A stretch of 64,000 bases of DNA from Bisporella sp. PMI_857 (lineage: Eukaryota > Ascomycota > Leotiomycetes > Helotiales > Helotiaceae): positions 248,001-312,000 of the forward strand of contig JAJSPD010000054.1 in NCBI GenBank assembly GCA_021307315.1. The letters are read 5' to 3'. The translations under genes were made by a program, and so were the position numbers. Position 1 is the stretch's first letter. Every line of letters begins with the position of its first letter. Below, in pieces: positions 1 to 14,911 of the stretch. The notes below the pieces were generated by a model. The model made no database searches and had not been told where the DNA came from. It saw only the letters and a list, made by a program, of their open reading frames with translations.

Positions 1-3000
1 AACTCTTTGAAAACGCTCTCCCGGAACTCGTTATGCTCGGGAAATGTTTGATCAAGGAGCTTCGCTTGTTTGCTACGGGAGAACCCAAATTCCCTCTCGA
101 ATTGTCTTTGAAAGGTATTCTTGATATAGACAAGATGGGTCGTGGAAATATTCTCGATATTACCACTGTTGCTAATAATTGTTTCCTTGTTTTTAAAGAC
201 ATCCCATATAAACAAGAAGACAAACTGGATAAGTAACTGACGAAGGTCATCTTGTACTGCCTCGGAGAATATGCAGGTGCGGAAAGCCCATTCAAGAACA
301 TCTACGGGCCAGAAATTTGCAATCAGGGGGTCATAGTTCCCGCCATTTGGGAGATGGATACTTCAAGCATATTAACATTGATCCTTCCAAGGCTAGGAAA
401 TTTTAGGATCAAGACTTACGACAAAATTACGTCGGTATGGAAATTGGGTAGCACGCTCTCAATTTCGGTATCCTCCTCAGGGGAATCCTGCTGTCGGGCA
501 ATCTCAGGATCCCTAAACACATAATATAATCCGTATTTTTCACGATGTTGGTGTTGTCTTTCTCCATCTGTGAGGTTTCTTCGTTGAGCTTTCGCCCATG
601 TCATCAATAACTGAGGGAAGCTTTCACTCTCTTTGCAGTATGTCTGAAATTTAATCTGACGGTACAGACATTTATCCATTTGATTGGTGGTTGGTAAGAT
701 AGCTTTACAATCAACGAATCGACTACTGATATCCGGGGTGATCTCCCTCAATAACATGCGATTCTTGGAATGCTTACACAGCTAGGTAAAAACCAAAGTC
801 AGCAAGAGGCTCCAAAGGGGCAAATGTGTGGGTACACCATCTTATGAATTACACATCTTATAATAAAGAGTCTGGATATCAACTTACTTCGCTATGCTCG
901 TAACAATGAACCAAGAGACATTCCTTGGAGCAGTATCGAACGAAACTTAATGGACCGCATCCAGTACACACGTAAATGGGGTTCTGTTTAGTAGCAACTA
1001 TGTGAACGCAGCAGTAATTGCATCTACCATGTAGAGCAACGTCACTGGCATTAACAGGTATAGGAGCGCTAATAGTAACACCATTAGAAGTGAAGGGTTG
1101 AGCCGTTGCAGGGACCTGTAATGTTGGGTTCAAGGTTGATTCTCCACGAGAAATTTGCGAATGAACATGCGCTCCTTGATGCATCGGTCCACCAATGGGT
1201 AAATTTGGTGGAATAGCCACTGACCGACCTTGCAAGTGAATGGACAGATTAGGTTGGCCGCCTAAGGACACAGGAGCTGGTTGCCCAAGACAGGGATAAG
1301 GACCTGTAGGTTGTGGAACACCGCCGCTTAACATAGCCTGGTACGGATTCAGAAAATATCCTGAATATTCTAAATTCCTTTGACTGTATTGTGTAGATTG
1401 AGCTTGTCCAAAGTAAACTCGTTGCTGATTGCCATATGGGTAATTGTATGAGGGTGATGGCATCCACGGACCTTGAGTGTAGTCATGTTGGGCAAAAGAA
1501 TCGTGCTGAGGTATACCATCACTAGCTTGATATAGAGGGTTTTGTTCCAAGTTGTAATTTTGTTGTCTGGGATGTATGTGCGGACGTGATCTGTCCTGCT
1601 CATGCTCATCATACTGCTCATTCGATCGCTGGTCTCTAAGACCTGATTCCCGAAGGTGCGGATAATACGGTGACTCATGTAAGCCTTCTCTGGGACCGTG
1701 CGAATTGTTGCGGGCCGGAATTTGGCCAACAAAACCAGCATCCTGTTGGGGACGTAGACTCAATGGTGTTGTGTCTGGATCACTTTCAATTGAGCTACCT
1801 TGTTGTTGTTCTCCTAACCTCGCAATTTCGTCGCCGCGGCCGCCTAAATATAGATCTCTTTCAAGATCTACGTCTAGATGTAATTGTGAAGTAACGTATG
1901 AAGTTGGTGTTGCTTGGGAGCCGTCCTGAAGATCCAAGTGTTCACTGGTCTCTGCGCTACTTGTAGTGCCTGTTCGATTCTCAGGCGGCCCAGAGTCGTA
2001 GCGAGTGAATGACTCAACAACAGCATTTGTAGCTGATCCTTTAGGAATTTGGTTGGTGGGGCGTGGCTTGACTCCTGATTCTCCGTTTTCGATATCACCT
2101 AGACCGCCCCTAGCGGCGTTCCCAGTATTCTCTTGTAGAACCGCACTTCCACAAGCACAAGTGGAAGCCTCTTTTGAGCTATTGATATCTTTAATAGAAT
2201 TCTCGGTGGAGGGATGGGATTCAGGTCCAGGTTCGGGTCGTTTTGCTTCCATGGAATTGCGTTGAATAACTTCCTGAGATTCTTACCGATACTTAAAATA
2301 AAGCAACATAGAATTATGGGTCAGTATGCACTTACCTTGTATCAGATCAGCCGCCATCGACTCTTTACCGCCGAGTTTCTGTGTTTTACCTATTTCATAG
2401 GCGTTTGCATTTTGTGAGGAGACGGGCCTAGGCAAAGAAGCGGCATTAGTTCCATGCTGGCTTGGGGTAGAAAAATTACGCACTTATAATCTGCAGTACG
2501 GGAGGTATTGTCCTTGATATCATTGCTAGGCTCGGGAGGTAACGTCAAAGAATCAGAATTAGTATCAGCATGGCCATCTGGCTCTCTCTGTAATAATTCT
2601 GTAACTGGCAACTTCGGTGGTGGAATATCGTCAGCCTCAAGAACAGGCCTCTGATCTGAAGCTATAGGGGATTGCGCAGGTGGAGGAAGCTGTCTTTTGA
2701 TCTCACTTGAAGCGGGAAAGGATTTTTTGGCTGTTTGGGGGTCTGTGATGGCCTCTTGGATGCGTTTCTCAGGCTTGCCGTTACTAGGTCTACATGTCAG
2801 AAGGTGTAGTATAAGATCCTAGCTTAATATATACCTAGATTTCTTCTTTGGTTGAGTGATGTGGCCATTCCTACGACTCTGCGATGCCCTATCCGTTAAA
2901 GGAGGCTTCTCAGCTCCAAGAGCAGGATAGTTAGCCATATCAAGTACGGACTCCTTAGCATTGTTATATTTTCTATTGATATTGCCTCTGGCCTGCTGCC

Positions 3001-5971
3001 CTAAGGATATTGGCCGCCGTGCTCCAGGAGACCGATTTGCTGTGTTGTAGCGGGTCAGCAAACCTGAAATCAAGATGTTGGTTCATATTAAACGTCTTTG
3101 CCGGAGCGACGACTATTGCACCTAGAAGTGCTTACCTTGGTGTGGCAGAGATGTGATAGGATGAGCGTGGGTTGATACATTGCCGGTTCGTGGCTCAGGA
3201 TGTTTTTGCGGACGGCGAGCACCCGCACCTGTCATCTGCCGAGTTTGTGCGCTCTAGAACCTTGTGTTATTAAGTGTAAGTTATTAATAGTATATAGACA
3301 TCGCTACCTTCTCCAAAATATCTGGCTGTCGCTGTCGTGCCTCCCTCTGAGCACTAGCCACAGGACCATTCAGTGGTTTTATAACATTCCCAATCTTTTT
3401 AGATCTTCGACCAAATCCATTAATAGCTACCATCTCCCTATATACAATATCAGGTTAGCTATCCCCATCTCTAGTTCCAGTCTCGTGTAATTATACTTTA
3501 AGAAAATTTGCCTGAAACTTTACTTACCATTCTCCATCATCATGGCTAATCTCTAATTTGTACGTGTTAAGAGGTGCTCCTACGATAGGCGAAGGAGATT
3601 GCACATCTGGCCTCGACTCTAGTACAACTAGACTAGATATTGATGTTGCCTTATTAAGGTTGGAGTCTGGTGCATCTTTGGTGGGATTCGAGTTTGATAT
3701 GGCCTTAGTTGTTTTGGATTTTGGTGTCTTTGACGGTTTGGAGGTTGGTGTACCCAGTAAAGACGCAGATTCTAGTGCGTCTTGGAGTGATATTGACTCC
3801 AATCTACCAATTACTGCTTTTGGGTCTGGCATATCCTTGGTTTGAAGAGATCCTGATTCGTTTTTGGCTAGCTCATGATCTGAATTCTCCCATAGATTGG
3901 ACGTCGATATATCATTGACCATTTTGGAGGTTGTTGTGTCCTTGAAGTTTATGCGGGTCGGCGCATTTTCAACATCCTTGATCGGCCTGAAGCCTGGAGT
4001 TTCGCAGATCGGAGTGGTTGGAGAAGCAGGGATCACGTCTGGAAGTTCTCCCTCGGGCTTATGGCCATCGTCAGTTTGGGCAGTCTTAACGGCGCTTTTT
4101 TGTCCATTTTTGTGTTTATTCCTCTTCCTCTTCTTTTTCTTTCTCGATTTATTGTACTCCAGAGTGCCTTCTGATCTAGTTTCTCCTTCCTACGTTATCT
4201 GAAGTCAGTGATCATCAAGTCGACAATGCTTGTACTTGTCATAGAGATGATAGTTCTTACCTCGTCTTGTTTTACATTATTTTCGGTGAAACTGGCATCT
4301 TCTGTCTGAGGTTCTGGGAATTCAAGAGAGTTCAGGTACAGGGTCGCTGCTTGCGCTCGAACTCTGGAAATTTCTAGTTTCTTTGTAATCTTGCGATGTT
4401 GTTCTCGCCAGTGGTGAGCTTCGATATTGCCGTCTTCGAAATTCTGTGCCCATGGATTTGCCAACATCTTCTGTGCCCAATACACCTCAGCCTCGTGCAG
4501 AAGTAAAGTACTTAAAGCTTCATCGTATTTGGCAGTCTTTTCGAGATTGATAAGACCTTCGCTAGCCTTCTCGAATTCTTCCTCCATATTTCTCACTTTC
4601 ATGCCTCTATATCTGCGGCCAGCCTGATTCATAGCGCGTTCAACTTGGTTGCTTAGCATAATATGAATGATGAAAACTGCAAAATTTCCTCTCTTTCGAA
4701 GATCTCTGCGGAGTTCTATAAGGGTTTTGAAGGTTTCGGAACTTGTCGCAGGATGACATATATCAATCGGTACATACCCTTCAATGCACTGATATTCAGA
4801 TCCATCTGAGTTGACGCTCTGCGTAGTTTCTGAGTCGCAATGATTTTGTAATTTATCATAGACTGACAGTTTACCAAGTGTCCAACTGCTAGAAGCGTAA
4901 CGTCCGTCGTTAAATATCTCCTCCCCATTGAAGAAAGCGGAGGACATATTTTTGAACTCCAGCGTGACCTCTTGCTGGACATTGTCGTTATTCTCAGCCA
5001 ATTTTTCTGTCAAGTTAACATATTATCCATGACCGCAGGGAGCTATATTACCTTGTAGTTGGTGCCATGCAGCAAGCTCTAGCTCTTTTTGAGTCTTTGG
5101 ACGTACAAAGTGAGCATATTTAGCTTGATTAGCCTCAATCTTGTATCGTGCAAGTAATGGTCGGTTTCCTGGACGTAGACGGGCGGAAAGAGATAACAGC
5201 CGCGTACTGAAACCCTGTTCTTGTTTGGGCAGCTATCCTGTGGCAGTAACATAGATAACTTACAAGTTCAAAGGTTATAGTTCCGAATTCTGGTTTGTCA
5301 GAGTTGTGAACATATTGGATCTCCACCCCGAGCTGTCTTCCAGATGGTAGCCATGCATCAGAAAGCTTTGAGGCCATTTTGTCGGGGACGGGGCCAAAAT
5401 CTAAACGGACAGCTCGCTGAATTACGTTGTCTAAGGTGCTTTCGTTACCGATGGCCGAAGAATGGACATATTTCATCATAATCCCATCACGAAATCGTAG
5501 TGTATTCAGATATACTTGTAAGACTTTCTGCTCAGGTAGCGATACCAGAATGAGTGAATTAGGTGAGGATGATTGGCTTGTTTCCGTGGCTGGCTCGTCC
5601 TGTGCCACAAGCTCGAGAGTTTCCTTCACTTCTGCTCTGCAATAATATCAATAACTGGTCAATTTCGTGGTGAATCCTCTTTAACATGGGGCTGTAAGGC
5701 TAACCCAGAGGAATACAGATAGGAAGAGCGGTCAAACTTACTCTACGCAGGTATCTTCTGAAAAAAAAAGTGCCTTTGAATCGATCGAGGAAGGCACAGT
5801 GTTGCTATAACGGTAGGTCCTATTTTTTGGTGATGAAGGAAGTGCCTGCAAAGAATCGGAAGGGTCGACCTCGAAGAACGAACCCCCCAGAGGGCGTACT
5901 GAATGGTTTGTCATTGTATTGAAGGAACCGTTAGGATCTCCATTTGGGTCATCCGCTGTGACGATCTGCAT
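1..5971 (-). CDS. Large 13-exon protein with MYND-like zinc finger (3' end outside window)
   Basis: I do not recognise an orthologue. Exons on the minus strand are 5971-5742, 5636-5264, 5214-5052, 5006-4261, 4189-3528, 3437-3308, 3253-3136, 3063-2835, 2789-2484, 2427-2336, 2269-888, 781-420 and 360 to beyond the left edge. All joins keep frame and give about 1,717 visible residues. The N-terminal third is a mixed-fold region, the middle is low-complexity (Lys/Arg patch, Ser/Pro/Gln-rich), and near the end there is a cysteine/histidine cluster (CNYC, VCTGC, RYCSKECL, two His, then LC after the 888/781 splice), which is the MYND spacing. After it comes a hydrophobic, probably helical segment running off the edge. 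MYND fingers bind proline-rich partners; a regulatory role is inference only. The start is the ATG at 5971; a further 5' exon ending near 6115 is possible. Confidence 0.75.
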
Positions 5972-7688
5972 ATTCTGATTAGCGGGTAGTAGCTACAAAC
6001 AGTTTTTCGAGCTGCTTTCAAAGTACGTGATAGCATGTCATAGCACTGTACCAAGATGTAATAAAACTTTCAGAAGCTTGCAATCCGTCATGCGACAGTC
6101 TGGCTTTTGCAACTCACCTCCATTGGGAGGCATCTCTTCATTGCCTGCAAGTTGGCCAGCGTTGCCACAAAAGAGCAAAAGTGAACTGGTTAATGGCGGC
6201 AAACAAGTAGTCACGGGTGGAGAAGCTGATGGAAATAAGCTACTGCTAGCCTTGCTAAAGAGCCAGGAGATTCACAAGACCTCGTGACTCCATGGAATAG
6301 GAAATAGCCTCATCGCCGTTTTAAAGAGACAGATTCACAATGACACTTGAAAAGAAAGTGGTGCGAATTGCTTTCTGGAGCTCCTTGTTATTTCTTCTTT
6401 GCTCAGTGAAGGTAGGCATTAATAAAATGGGGAATATATAGCTTTACCATTAGATTATATCATACAGCTAAAATGCGATCAACAGGATCGACCAAATAAC
6501 ATCTGTGCGCTTTGCAAGCAATACTACATATATATAGTGCAAACTGATTCAAACGTACAATACAGGATAGCAATAGCTGAAGTCTATCTTTGTAGCGAAA
6601 CGCATTAAGGATTCAACAATACCAAAAATATAGGTACACGAAAGAAAAGGAAATATGTCTTACCTGAGTCTCCAATTCTAAGTCTAGTCAAATAGGCCTG
6701 GCTGTATCCATTATGATCTATGGGAATCTCACTAATTGCTTCGGCAGGATTCAAAATGCCTTCCCAGCATCTTGAACCATGTAACACGAAACATTGTAGC
6801 ACTCAAGGCTGCAGCATATTTATGCCCTAATTATGTGAGAGTATGGTAATCTCGCTGCTGTAGTCTGGTTTATTTGCAAGAACAGTAGGGAGAAGTACCA
6901 TTAGGCAGGTACCGTTGACGATTTACTGACCACAGCTGTGGCAAAGATGATAGGCTCAATGGTAGCTATACTACAAGGACTAACAGAGGGGGGTTTTTAT
7001 CAAATTTTTTGTCATCTTCGTGGAGGAAGAGTCTTTGCACCGTTTGCTAATCTCAGAGATCTTTTGTCTATGGGGAATTGTATAGGTTCCACTATGCAAG
7101 ATCGGTCTGGCAGGTTTACTTCCATCTAAGAATCATATCTTTGGGAGCGATCAAGTTGTGTGGGTGACTTATAGCCGCGCTATTCATTGCGATACCTTTA
7201 CTCCAGTAGTAAATGGTGAGATATTGAAAAGAAGCGACAAGGCTATGAGAAAGTATATCAGCCGAGAAAATATAGCAGCCTATGGCTATTACGCTCTATG
7301 ACTTGGGATCAGATACCTCACATATGAGATTTCTCACCAGTGGCACAACGCGGCTGCTACAGGCGATTAGTGAATGCCCGAGGCGGGCAACATTGACGGA
7401 AAGTCTAGTCTTTGTTCCTTTATTGTCTCGTTGTTTTTAGCATTCCCCACAATTACATATTCAGCCAATAAAAACGCTCCATTGTAAATTTAACTCCAAG
7501 TTGGGTTCTCTAACTTATTTGCTTGCTGCCCCATCGCCCGTCCTCTGAATTTTCAAACAACAGACTACTCTTTAGAAACACCACTTATTCAATCGCGAAA
7601 ATTTACGCAGTGCTTGTTGCACCCGGTACCTGCAATACACTGGAAACATTATTCATCATCGTATCTTTGCTATTGCATGCAATACATC
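5972..7688. other. Divergent intergenic region
   Basis: This 1.7-kb stretch separates the left minus-strand gene from the KH-protein gene and must hold both promoters. Only short ORFs without domain signatures are visible. Near 6152-6129 an ATG-containing segment on the minus strand ends in a GTGAGT donor and could be an alternative first exon of the left gene. Confidence 0.5.
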
Positions 7689-9491
7689 ATGGCAGAACAA
7701 CCCAACATCAATTCCATAACTAGCATTCTGGCAGCTCTAGGTACGTCCTGCACAATGAATTCATCTAAGAGTCTAACTTTATCATAGCTGCACAACAACA
7801 AAGGCCACAATCTCAAAACCAGCAGGCAGCATATCAGCCTCCTCCTCAACCACATCAGCAAACCTCGTACGGTTCTTCGAATGCCTATTTACCACAGCCC
7901 ACAACCTCTGGCAGTCTTGATCTTAGCAGTATCAAGCCGAGTAGCTCAGGAACCGTCAGCATTGCAGACGCAATAGCAAAGGCCAAGGCCATTGCGGCGG
8001 AGAAAGGTGTATACGATCGTCCAGCTCCTTCTTACACTGCGCAGCCTCCAGGTCGGCCATATCAACCCACCAGATCCCGATCGCGATCGCCTCCGGCCCG
8101 TCGTGAAGCATTCAGAGACAATTTTAACCCATACAGAGATGAGAGAAGAGGAGACCGTGCTCCCCTCGGCCGGGAATATCGCGAGAGATCATTCTCCCCA
8201 GGAGCTAGAGGCCGAGGCGTAGGTGGCACATTTTCGCCTGCTCATAATAGTGGCGGTTTTGCGCGTGATCGGTCGCCAAACCGGGAAGGCGATGATGGCT
8301 CTGAGACTATCAACATCGAATCTAACCTGGTGGGTTTGATTATCGGTCGACAAGGTGAAAATCTCCGACGCATTGAGTCCGAGACTAGCTGTAGAGTGCA
8401 ATTCATTACTGGCCCCGATGATAGTGGCCCATATCGGCAGTGTAAGATATCCGGAACGCGAGCGCGACGTGCTGCTTGTAAAGCCGAGCTCAATCGTATC
8501 ATCGACGAAAGTGGCATGTCTTTAGCTGCTCGAGCATCTGCTCCAGATCGGCATCCACGAGATGCTTCCTCTACAACACGTGCTTCTTCTCACCAGCCTG
8601 CCTTAAGAGATGGGGAAGACACTATGCAAATAATGGTCCCCGACCGTACGGTTGGTCTCATCATTGGTCGAGGGGGAGAAACCATCAGAGATTTGCAGGA
8701 ACGAAGCGGATGCCACGTTAATATTGTTGGCGAGCAAAAGAGTGTGAATGGACTCCGGCCAGTGAATCTTATTGGCTCTAGAGAAGCAGCTGCTCGGGCT
8801 AAAGACCTTATTATGGAAATTGTTGAGAGTGATAGCAAGAGCACTGGAAACAAAGACCCGGCTTCAGCTCGCCGAGAACAAGTCAAGGATGTTCATTATG
8901 GCGGCAATTATGGAGGTGGTTCAGACAAGATCAATGACTCAATCTTTGTACCTTCTGAAGCAGTGGGCATGATCATTGGAAAGGGAGGAGAGACAATAAA
9001 GGACATGCAAAGTACCACTGGCTGCAAGATTAACGTGTCCCCATCATCTGGTCCTACCGAAAGAGAGCGAGAAATCGGGCTTGTTGGCACCCGTGATGCA
9101 ATTGCAGCAGCAAGACGTGCTATTGAAGACAAAGTTGAAGCAGTAGTAGGCCTATCCCAATAATTCTTAGAAGGCTTGCTAACATCAAATAGCAACAGAA
9201 GAATGCCGCCTCGGGCGGTGGACGACATCGCGCGAATCAGAACGATTATGGCGACCGTCCATACTCTCAACAGTATTCACAAGCTCCATCACAAGCCCAA
9301 AACGTTTCTCCAGCTGGACAACCAGATCCTTACGCAGCATGTAAGACAGTCCAACCATTAGCAATCAACGTGCTAATAATAGTGTAGATGGTGGGTATGA
9401 AGCATATGCAGCCCTCTGGTACCAAGCACTTGCTGCACAACAGCAAGCAGCGGCTAGTGGTGATCCATCCAAACCCCCCGGGACCTCATGA
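7689..9491 (+). CDS. Triple KH-domain RNA-binding protein (FUBP-like)
   Basis: The four exons are 7689-7740, 7788-9142, 9193-9340 and 9388-9491, giving 552 residues. The N-terminus is Gln/Pro-rich, followed by an RS/RG-rich stretch (about residues 110-185). Three KH domains follow at about 190-255, 297-360 and 402-465, each with the GxxG loop intact (IIGRQGE, IIGRGGE, IIGKGGE). The C-terminus ends in a short Tyr/Ala/Gln motif (YGGYEAYAALWYQ) resembling the C-terminal tyrosine motifs of far-upstream-element-binding proteins. Such proteins bind single-stranded nucleic acid and act in transcription, splicing or mRNA stability. The last two introns are easily missed because an in-frame stop lies at 9161 just inside the intron. 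KH assignment is firm; the precise orthologue is not. Confidence 0.92.
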
Positions 9492-10508
9492 GTGACGACT
9501 GATTTTCAGTCTGGATACTGCAACCACATTCTTGACTACATGATTGACGCATGCGTAACCTCGCCTCTTGCTGCTGAGACTTAGCTTTCGATCTCGGATC
9601 GCTGATATGCCTGCATGCACTTGATGACGATGATTCTCTGCTTATTGGTCCCATTTCCTACTTCAAATTGCGCAGCTCAGACTCGAACACTTACCCTGAT
9701 CCTGCTGGGTACGATGATAATATGTCTCGTTGGTGATCGTCTTTTGGACCTTGCAATGTTGAGAAATTCGATAACTGCTTCCTTCATGAAATGCTGGTTC
9801 TGAATCTGCTTAACATGATACTCTACATGGTCGATTTTAACTCGTAGGGGTTTGCAAATGCATGATATGAAATGCTCGTTGATTTGACACGCTCTGATCA
9901 CAAAGCTATCTGACACCAAACTTCTTGCAACCTTACGAAGATCAGCACTATTAGAGGTTCTCCATGAGCGCTTTGTGGAGACTCTTTTGCTGTACTTACT
10001 TAGACAGACTCTCGATAACAGGAATCTCACCAGCCACGTTCATAGGTATGGTCACTGGCAGGGTTTACATATGGAAGGAGGTGTAGAATAGTGCTGGTAG
10101 ATAAGTGGATAGCACAAACTAATATTATGCGTCGCCTGCCTAATACAACCATGTAAAGTGACCTACCCTGAATTCTTTAATTCAGCCATCGTATGACTTT
10201 ATTTTCTCATAATATTCGCTTTATATCTACGACAGTCATTTATATTCCATGGCCAAGGGTTTTCACATAGATATGAAGCTAAAAACTGTGTTGTCATCAA
10301 TCAGTTTCAGCCTCATCATGACTCTATGCCTTCATTTTAAGGCATGAACTAAAGTTTACTTGACCATAATAACTCTGTTCAATACCAAAGCATGACATGT
10401 GTGCGAGAAATTTGGTCTCATAGTCATTAAAACGCACGACCGAGCTCACTGGGCTTGAGATAATACCCTAAAACCCGTTCGGAAGATCTTTGAATTCTAG
10501 CTTGCGCT
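9492..10508. other. Intergenic region
   Basis: About 1 kb between the KH gene and RVB1. I see no domain-bearing ORF, no tRNA and no repeat. It should contain the 3' UTR of the former and the promoter of the latter. Confidence 0.5.
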
Positions 10509-11998
<1,490 letters not shown>

Positions 11999-12648
11999 AC
12001 GAATGAACACAATCGTTCGAGCTTTCGCATAGAGGATATACTGACACCCGGATCTCCACAAAAGGTTGGCTCATGGTACTTGCGTTTGGAGTGTGGCGTC
12101 TAAGACAATCCGTTTGCCCTGATCAAGGGCCCAGATACTACTCAAAAGTGGAAAAGTTAATTCTATATGTAAAACTAAAGAGATTATGTCTCAAGATCTA
12201 GCAATGTCAACATAAGGAAAGAAAACTTCGTGGATTGCAGTTAAGATATCGAAGTGGCTGTTGCAGGTGTTTCCAACTTCCATTCCTTGATAGCATTCCT
12301 ACCATCACCTTAAGCGGAGCAATTTAAAGTTGGGTCGGAAACGGTGAGCTAGGAGCAACGCCTAACAAAGAACTTCAATGCATGCAAGCTGTACCAGCTA
12401 GGACGGCCCTCCCGAGACAACAAAGACATCAGTGCAATAATGGCACCTCCAGCTCCTGACTATAGTGTTGTTGACAGAAATATCATTGTCTTCCGGCCCA
12501 TGAATGGGCAATGTGTAAAAAGAATTTCAACAAGGAGAAGAAGCCCATTCATATCTTTCTACTATCTCCCATTTTATGTTCATTCTCCCAAATTCTCTGA
12601 AGTAGCTACCACTTCCCTCAATATCATTCGATATTAGCGAGGAACATC
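11999..12648. other. Intergenic region
   Basis: 650 bases between RVB1 and the HMG-box gene. Only a short ORF without recognisable domain (12440-12637) lies here, probably in the 5' leader of the HMG gene. Confidence 0.5.
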
Positions 12649-14911
12649 ATGACAGATATTGTTGACCTGAGGTCTTCAAATTTGGATGCACCTCGATCCC
12701 CTGTGAGCATTTCAACAGACTCCAGCGGCCGTGGCTCATTGAAGTTGGCACATTCAGAGAAGCATTTGGAGCTATCAAGTCCTGTCTCCCCTCCCCTTCG
12801 TTTGACAAGAAAGAGAGCAGCTTCATTGAACACAGAAAGTGCGGATCTTCCTCCCAGGATTGGAGATCTTGCACTCAACAGTGCAGCTAGTAGTGAGCCT
12901 CCAACAACTGACTTAGCAAGAGAACAAGTTTGTCTTTGTCAGCCAGATCCCAAGATACCTCGTCCGCGAAATGGTGTGTGATATATGCATATCTCTCCTT
13001 TGATCGATCAATGTTGTGATTGGTGTTTTCACGGACCTGCATCATTTCTTCCTTTATACCCACCTCAAGACTCTTTGACTGGCTCCAAGGCTAAAACCCC
13101 TTTATAGCATTTATCCTCTTCCGTCAACACTACCAAGCACAGGTTGCCGCTCAACATCCTGGTCTTGCAAATCCCGAGATTTCTAAAATTATTGGCGAGC
13201 AGTGGAGAGAGCAGGCCCCTGGAGTGAAGGACAATTGGAAGAGACTTGCTGAGGTGAGTAATAACCACCATAACCTCAATACGAAGCCTAATCTCATCAA
13301 ACCTAGGAAGAGAAACAACGACACCAACGACAGTACCCAGGGTACCGATACCAACCTCGGAGAGCTGGTAAACCACAAAATGCGCGTCTGGTATCAACAT
13401 CTTCAACTGATGATTTAACACGCTGTCCGAAGTGCAACGGTCGTTATATTTCTACATCTATTACACCTCTTACACCATTTACACCGTATTCACCGGCTTT
13501 TGGTGCCAGCCAGCGAAACGAACATCTTCTGCCTCCGTTTACACCCACTACCCAAACACAGGCTTCAGCATTAGAACGATTACGGCTTTCATCTCAAAAG
13601 CAGAACAGCAGAATGGACAGTCCACGTATTCCTCCACCACACCAACAAAGTCATAGGCGCCCTCCACATCCTAGACCGCAGCCTCTGCATGCTCATCATG
13701 AACAAGAAGAAGACATGGAGCTTTTGAGCCCATCACCAGATCAGAAGCGTCGACGATTTACAAATGAGCCACCACCTCAGCGTGGCTATGCCACTTCTCC
13801 CATATCATTCTCCCCGCCACAGCCATTCTCTCGAAATGGACCTCCCATGTCCGCCACCTACAGACAACAACTGCCAGGGCCTGGAATGCTTGTCCGAGCA
13901 GGAAATATGGGTCCTCTTCCGCAATCACCTATGACGCAGCAGTCACGATATCAGTACTCTACGCGTTCAGGAGTCTTTGATGAGTCACTACGTTTACCTC
14001 CTTTACAGACACAGATTGTAAGGTCAATAGAACATCGTGATAGCCAGGCGCTTGGAGTTGAGGCGATGATAATGACGATCCCCTTTTTGAATAAGATCAG
14101 AATGTTACACAAAATAGCTCCCCCTTTGCGGACGCCTGGACTGGCTAGTCCATCTCCGGAAGTTCGCGGTGCTGTTGTTGCGATTGAAGGCACTGAAAAG
14201 GCGCTTTTGGCGGAAATCGGAAACTTCCTTATAGAATACCTTAGCAAAGACCCTTCTTGTGCGGTCCAGACTTGGACTACATCCAAACTTCCATCGAAAC
14301 ACACAACCTCGCCTGCAGGCGATACTGAGATGAGTGATGCTGCAACATCCTCCTCAAAATCTCTAACATCATATGAGTTGTCTCAGGACCCCTTCGTCGA
14401 ATATCTGTCTGTTGTCTTGGATTGGCACAGCAAATCGCAAGATATTGCGAGATATATCATAACTCCCCCAACCACTTCCTTTCCCATGCCTCTCAATCCG
14501 GCTATTACTTCTACCACAATCAATCCTAAAATTCACAAACCAAAAATCCTTCCAATAGCGTTGTTACCGCACGGCTTCTCCATCACCACATCCGACGATT
14601 TCGCCAAGCATGTTCCAATCAACGATGAGTATTCGCCTGTAGATCACTGGCAATGGATGGCCACGCTTTGGCGAGGGATTATCGGGCCAGATGTCACGGT
14701 CTACACCATGAGAACGGATAGAATGGAGATTGAGAACTTTGGCAGTGTGCAAGTCATTAGGGAACACTGGAGCATTATTCTTAGGCTACCTGAGAGTGGA
14801 AAAATGGATGAGACGACAGCGCGTAGGCTGGGCTTTGAAGTGCTAGAAATGGCGATTAAGGTTGAAGAAAGACAAAGGAAACTTGTGGAAAGAAGAGCGG
14901 CTGAGGCTTGA
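12649..14911 (+). CDS. HMG-box transcription factor, Rox1/MATA-HMG type
   Basis: Exons 12649-12973, 13108-13253 and 13307-14911 give 691 residues. The HMG box (about residues 104-172) is assembled from all three exons: RPRNAFILFRQHYQ, then ISKIIGEQWR, then WKRLAEEEKQ and YPGYRYQPRR. The Asn in RPRNAF and the C-terminal basic tail place it in the sequence-specific MATA_HMG group, close to yeast Rox1. A CPKC pair lies shortly after the box and the remainder is Pro/Ser/Gln-rich and disordered, with a Lys/Arg cluster (DQKRRRF) that could be a nuclear signal. The C-terminal 300 residues look globular. It is expected to bind and bend DNA in the nucleus; targets (hypoxia, mating, development) cannot be read from sequence. 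Confidence 0.9.
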
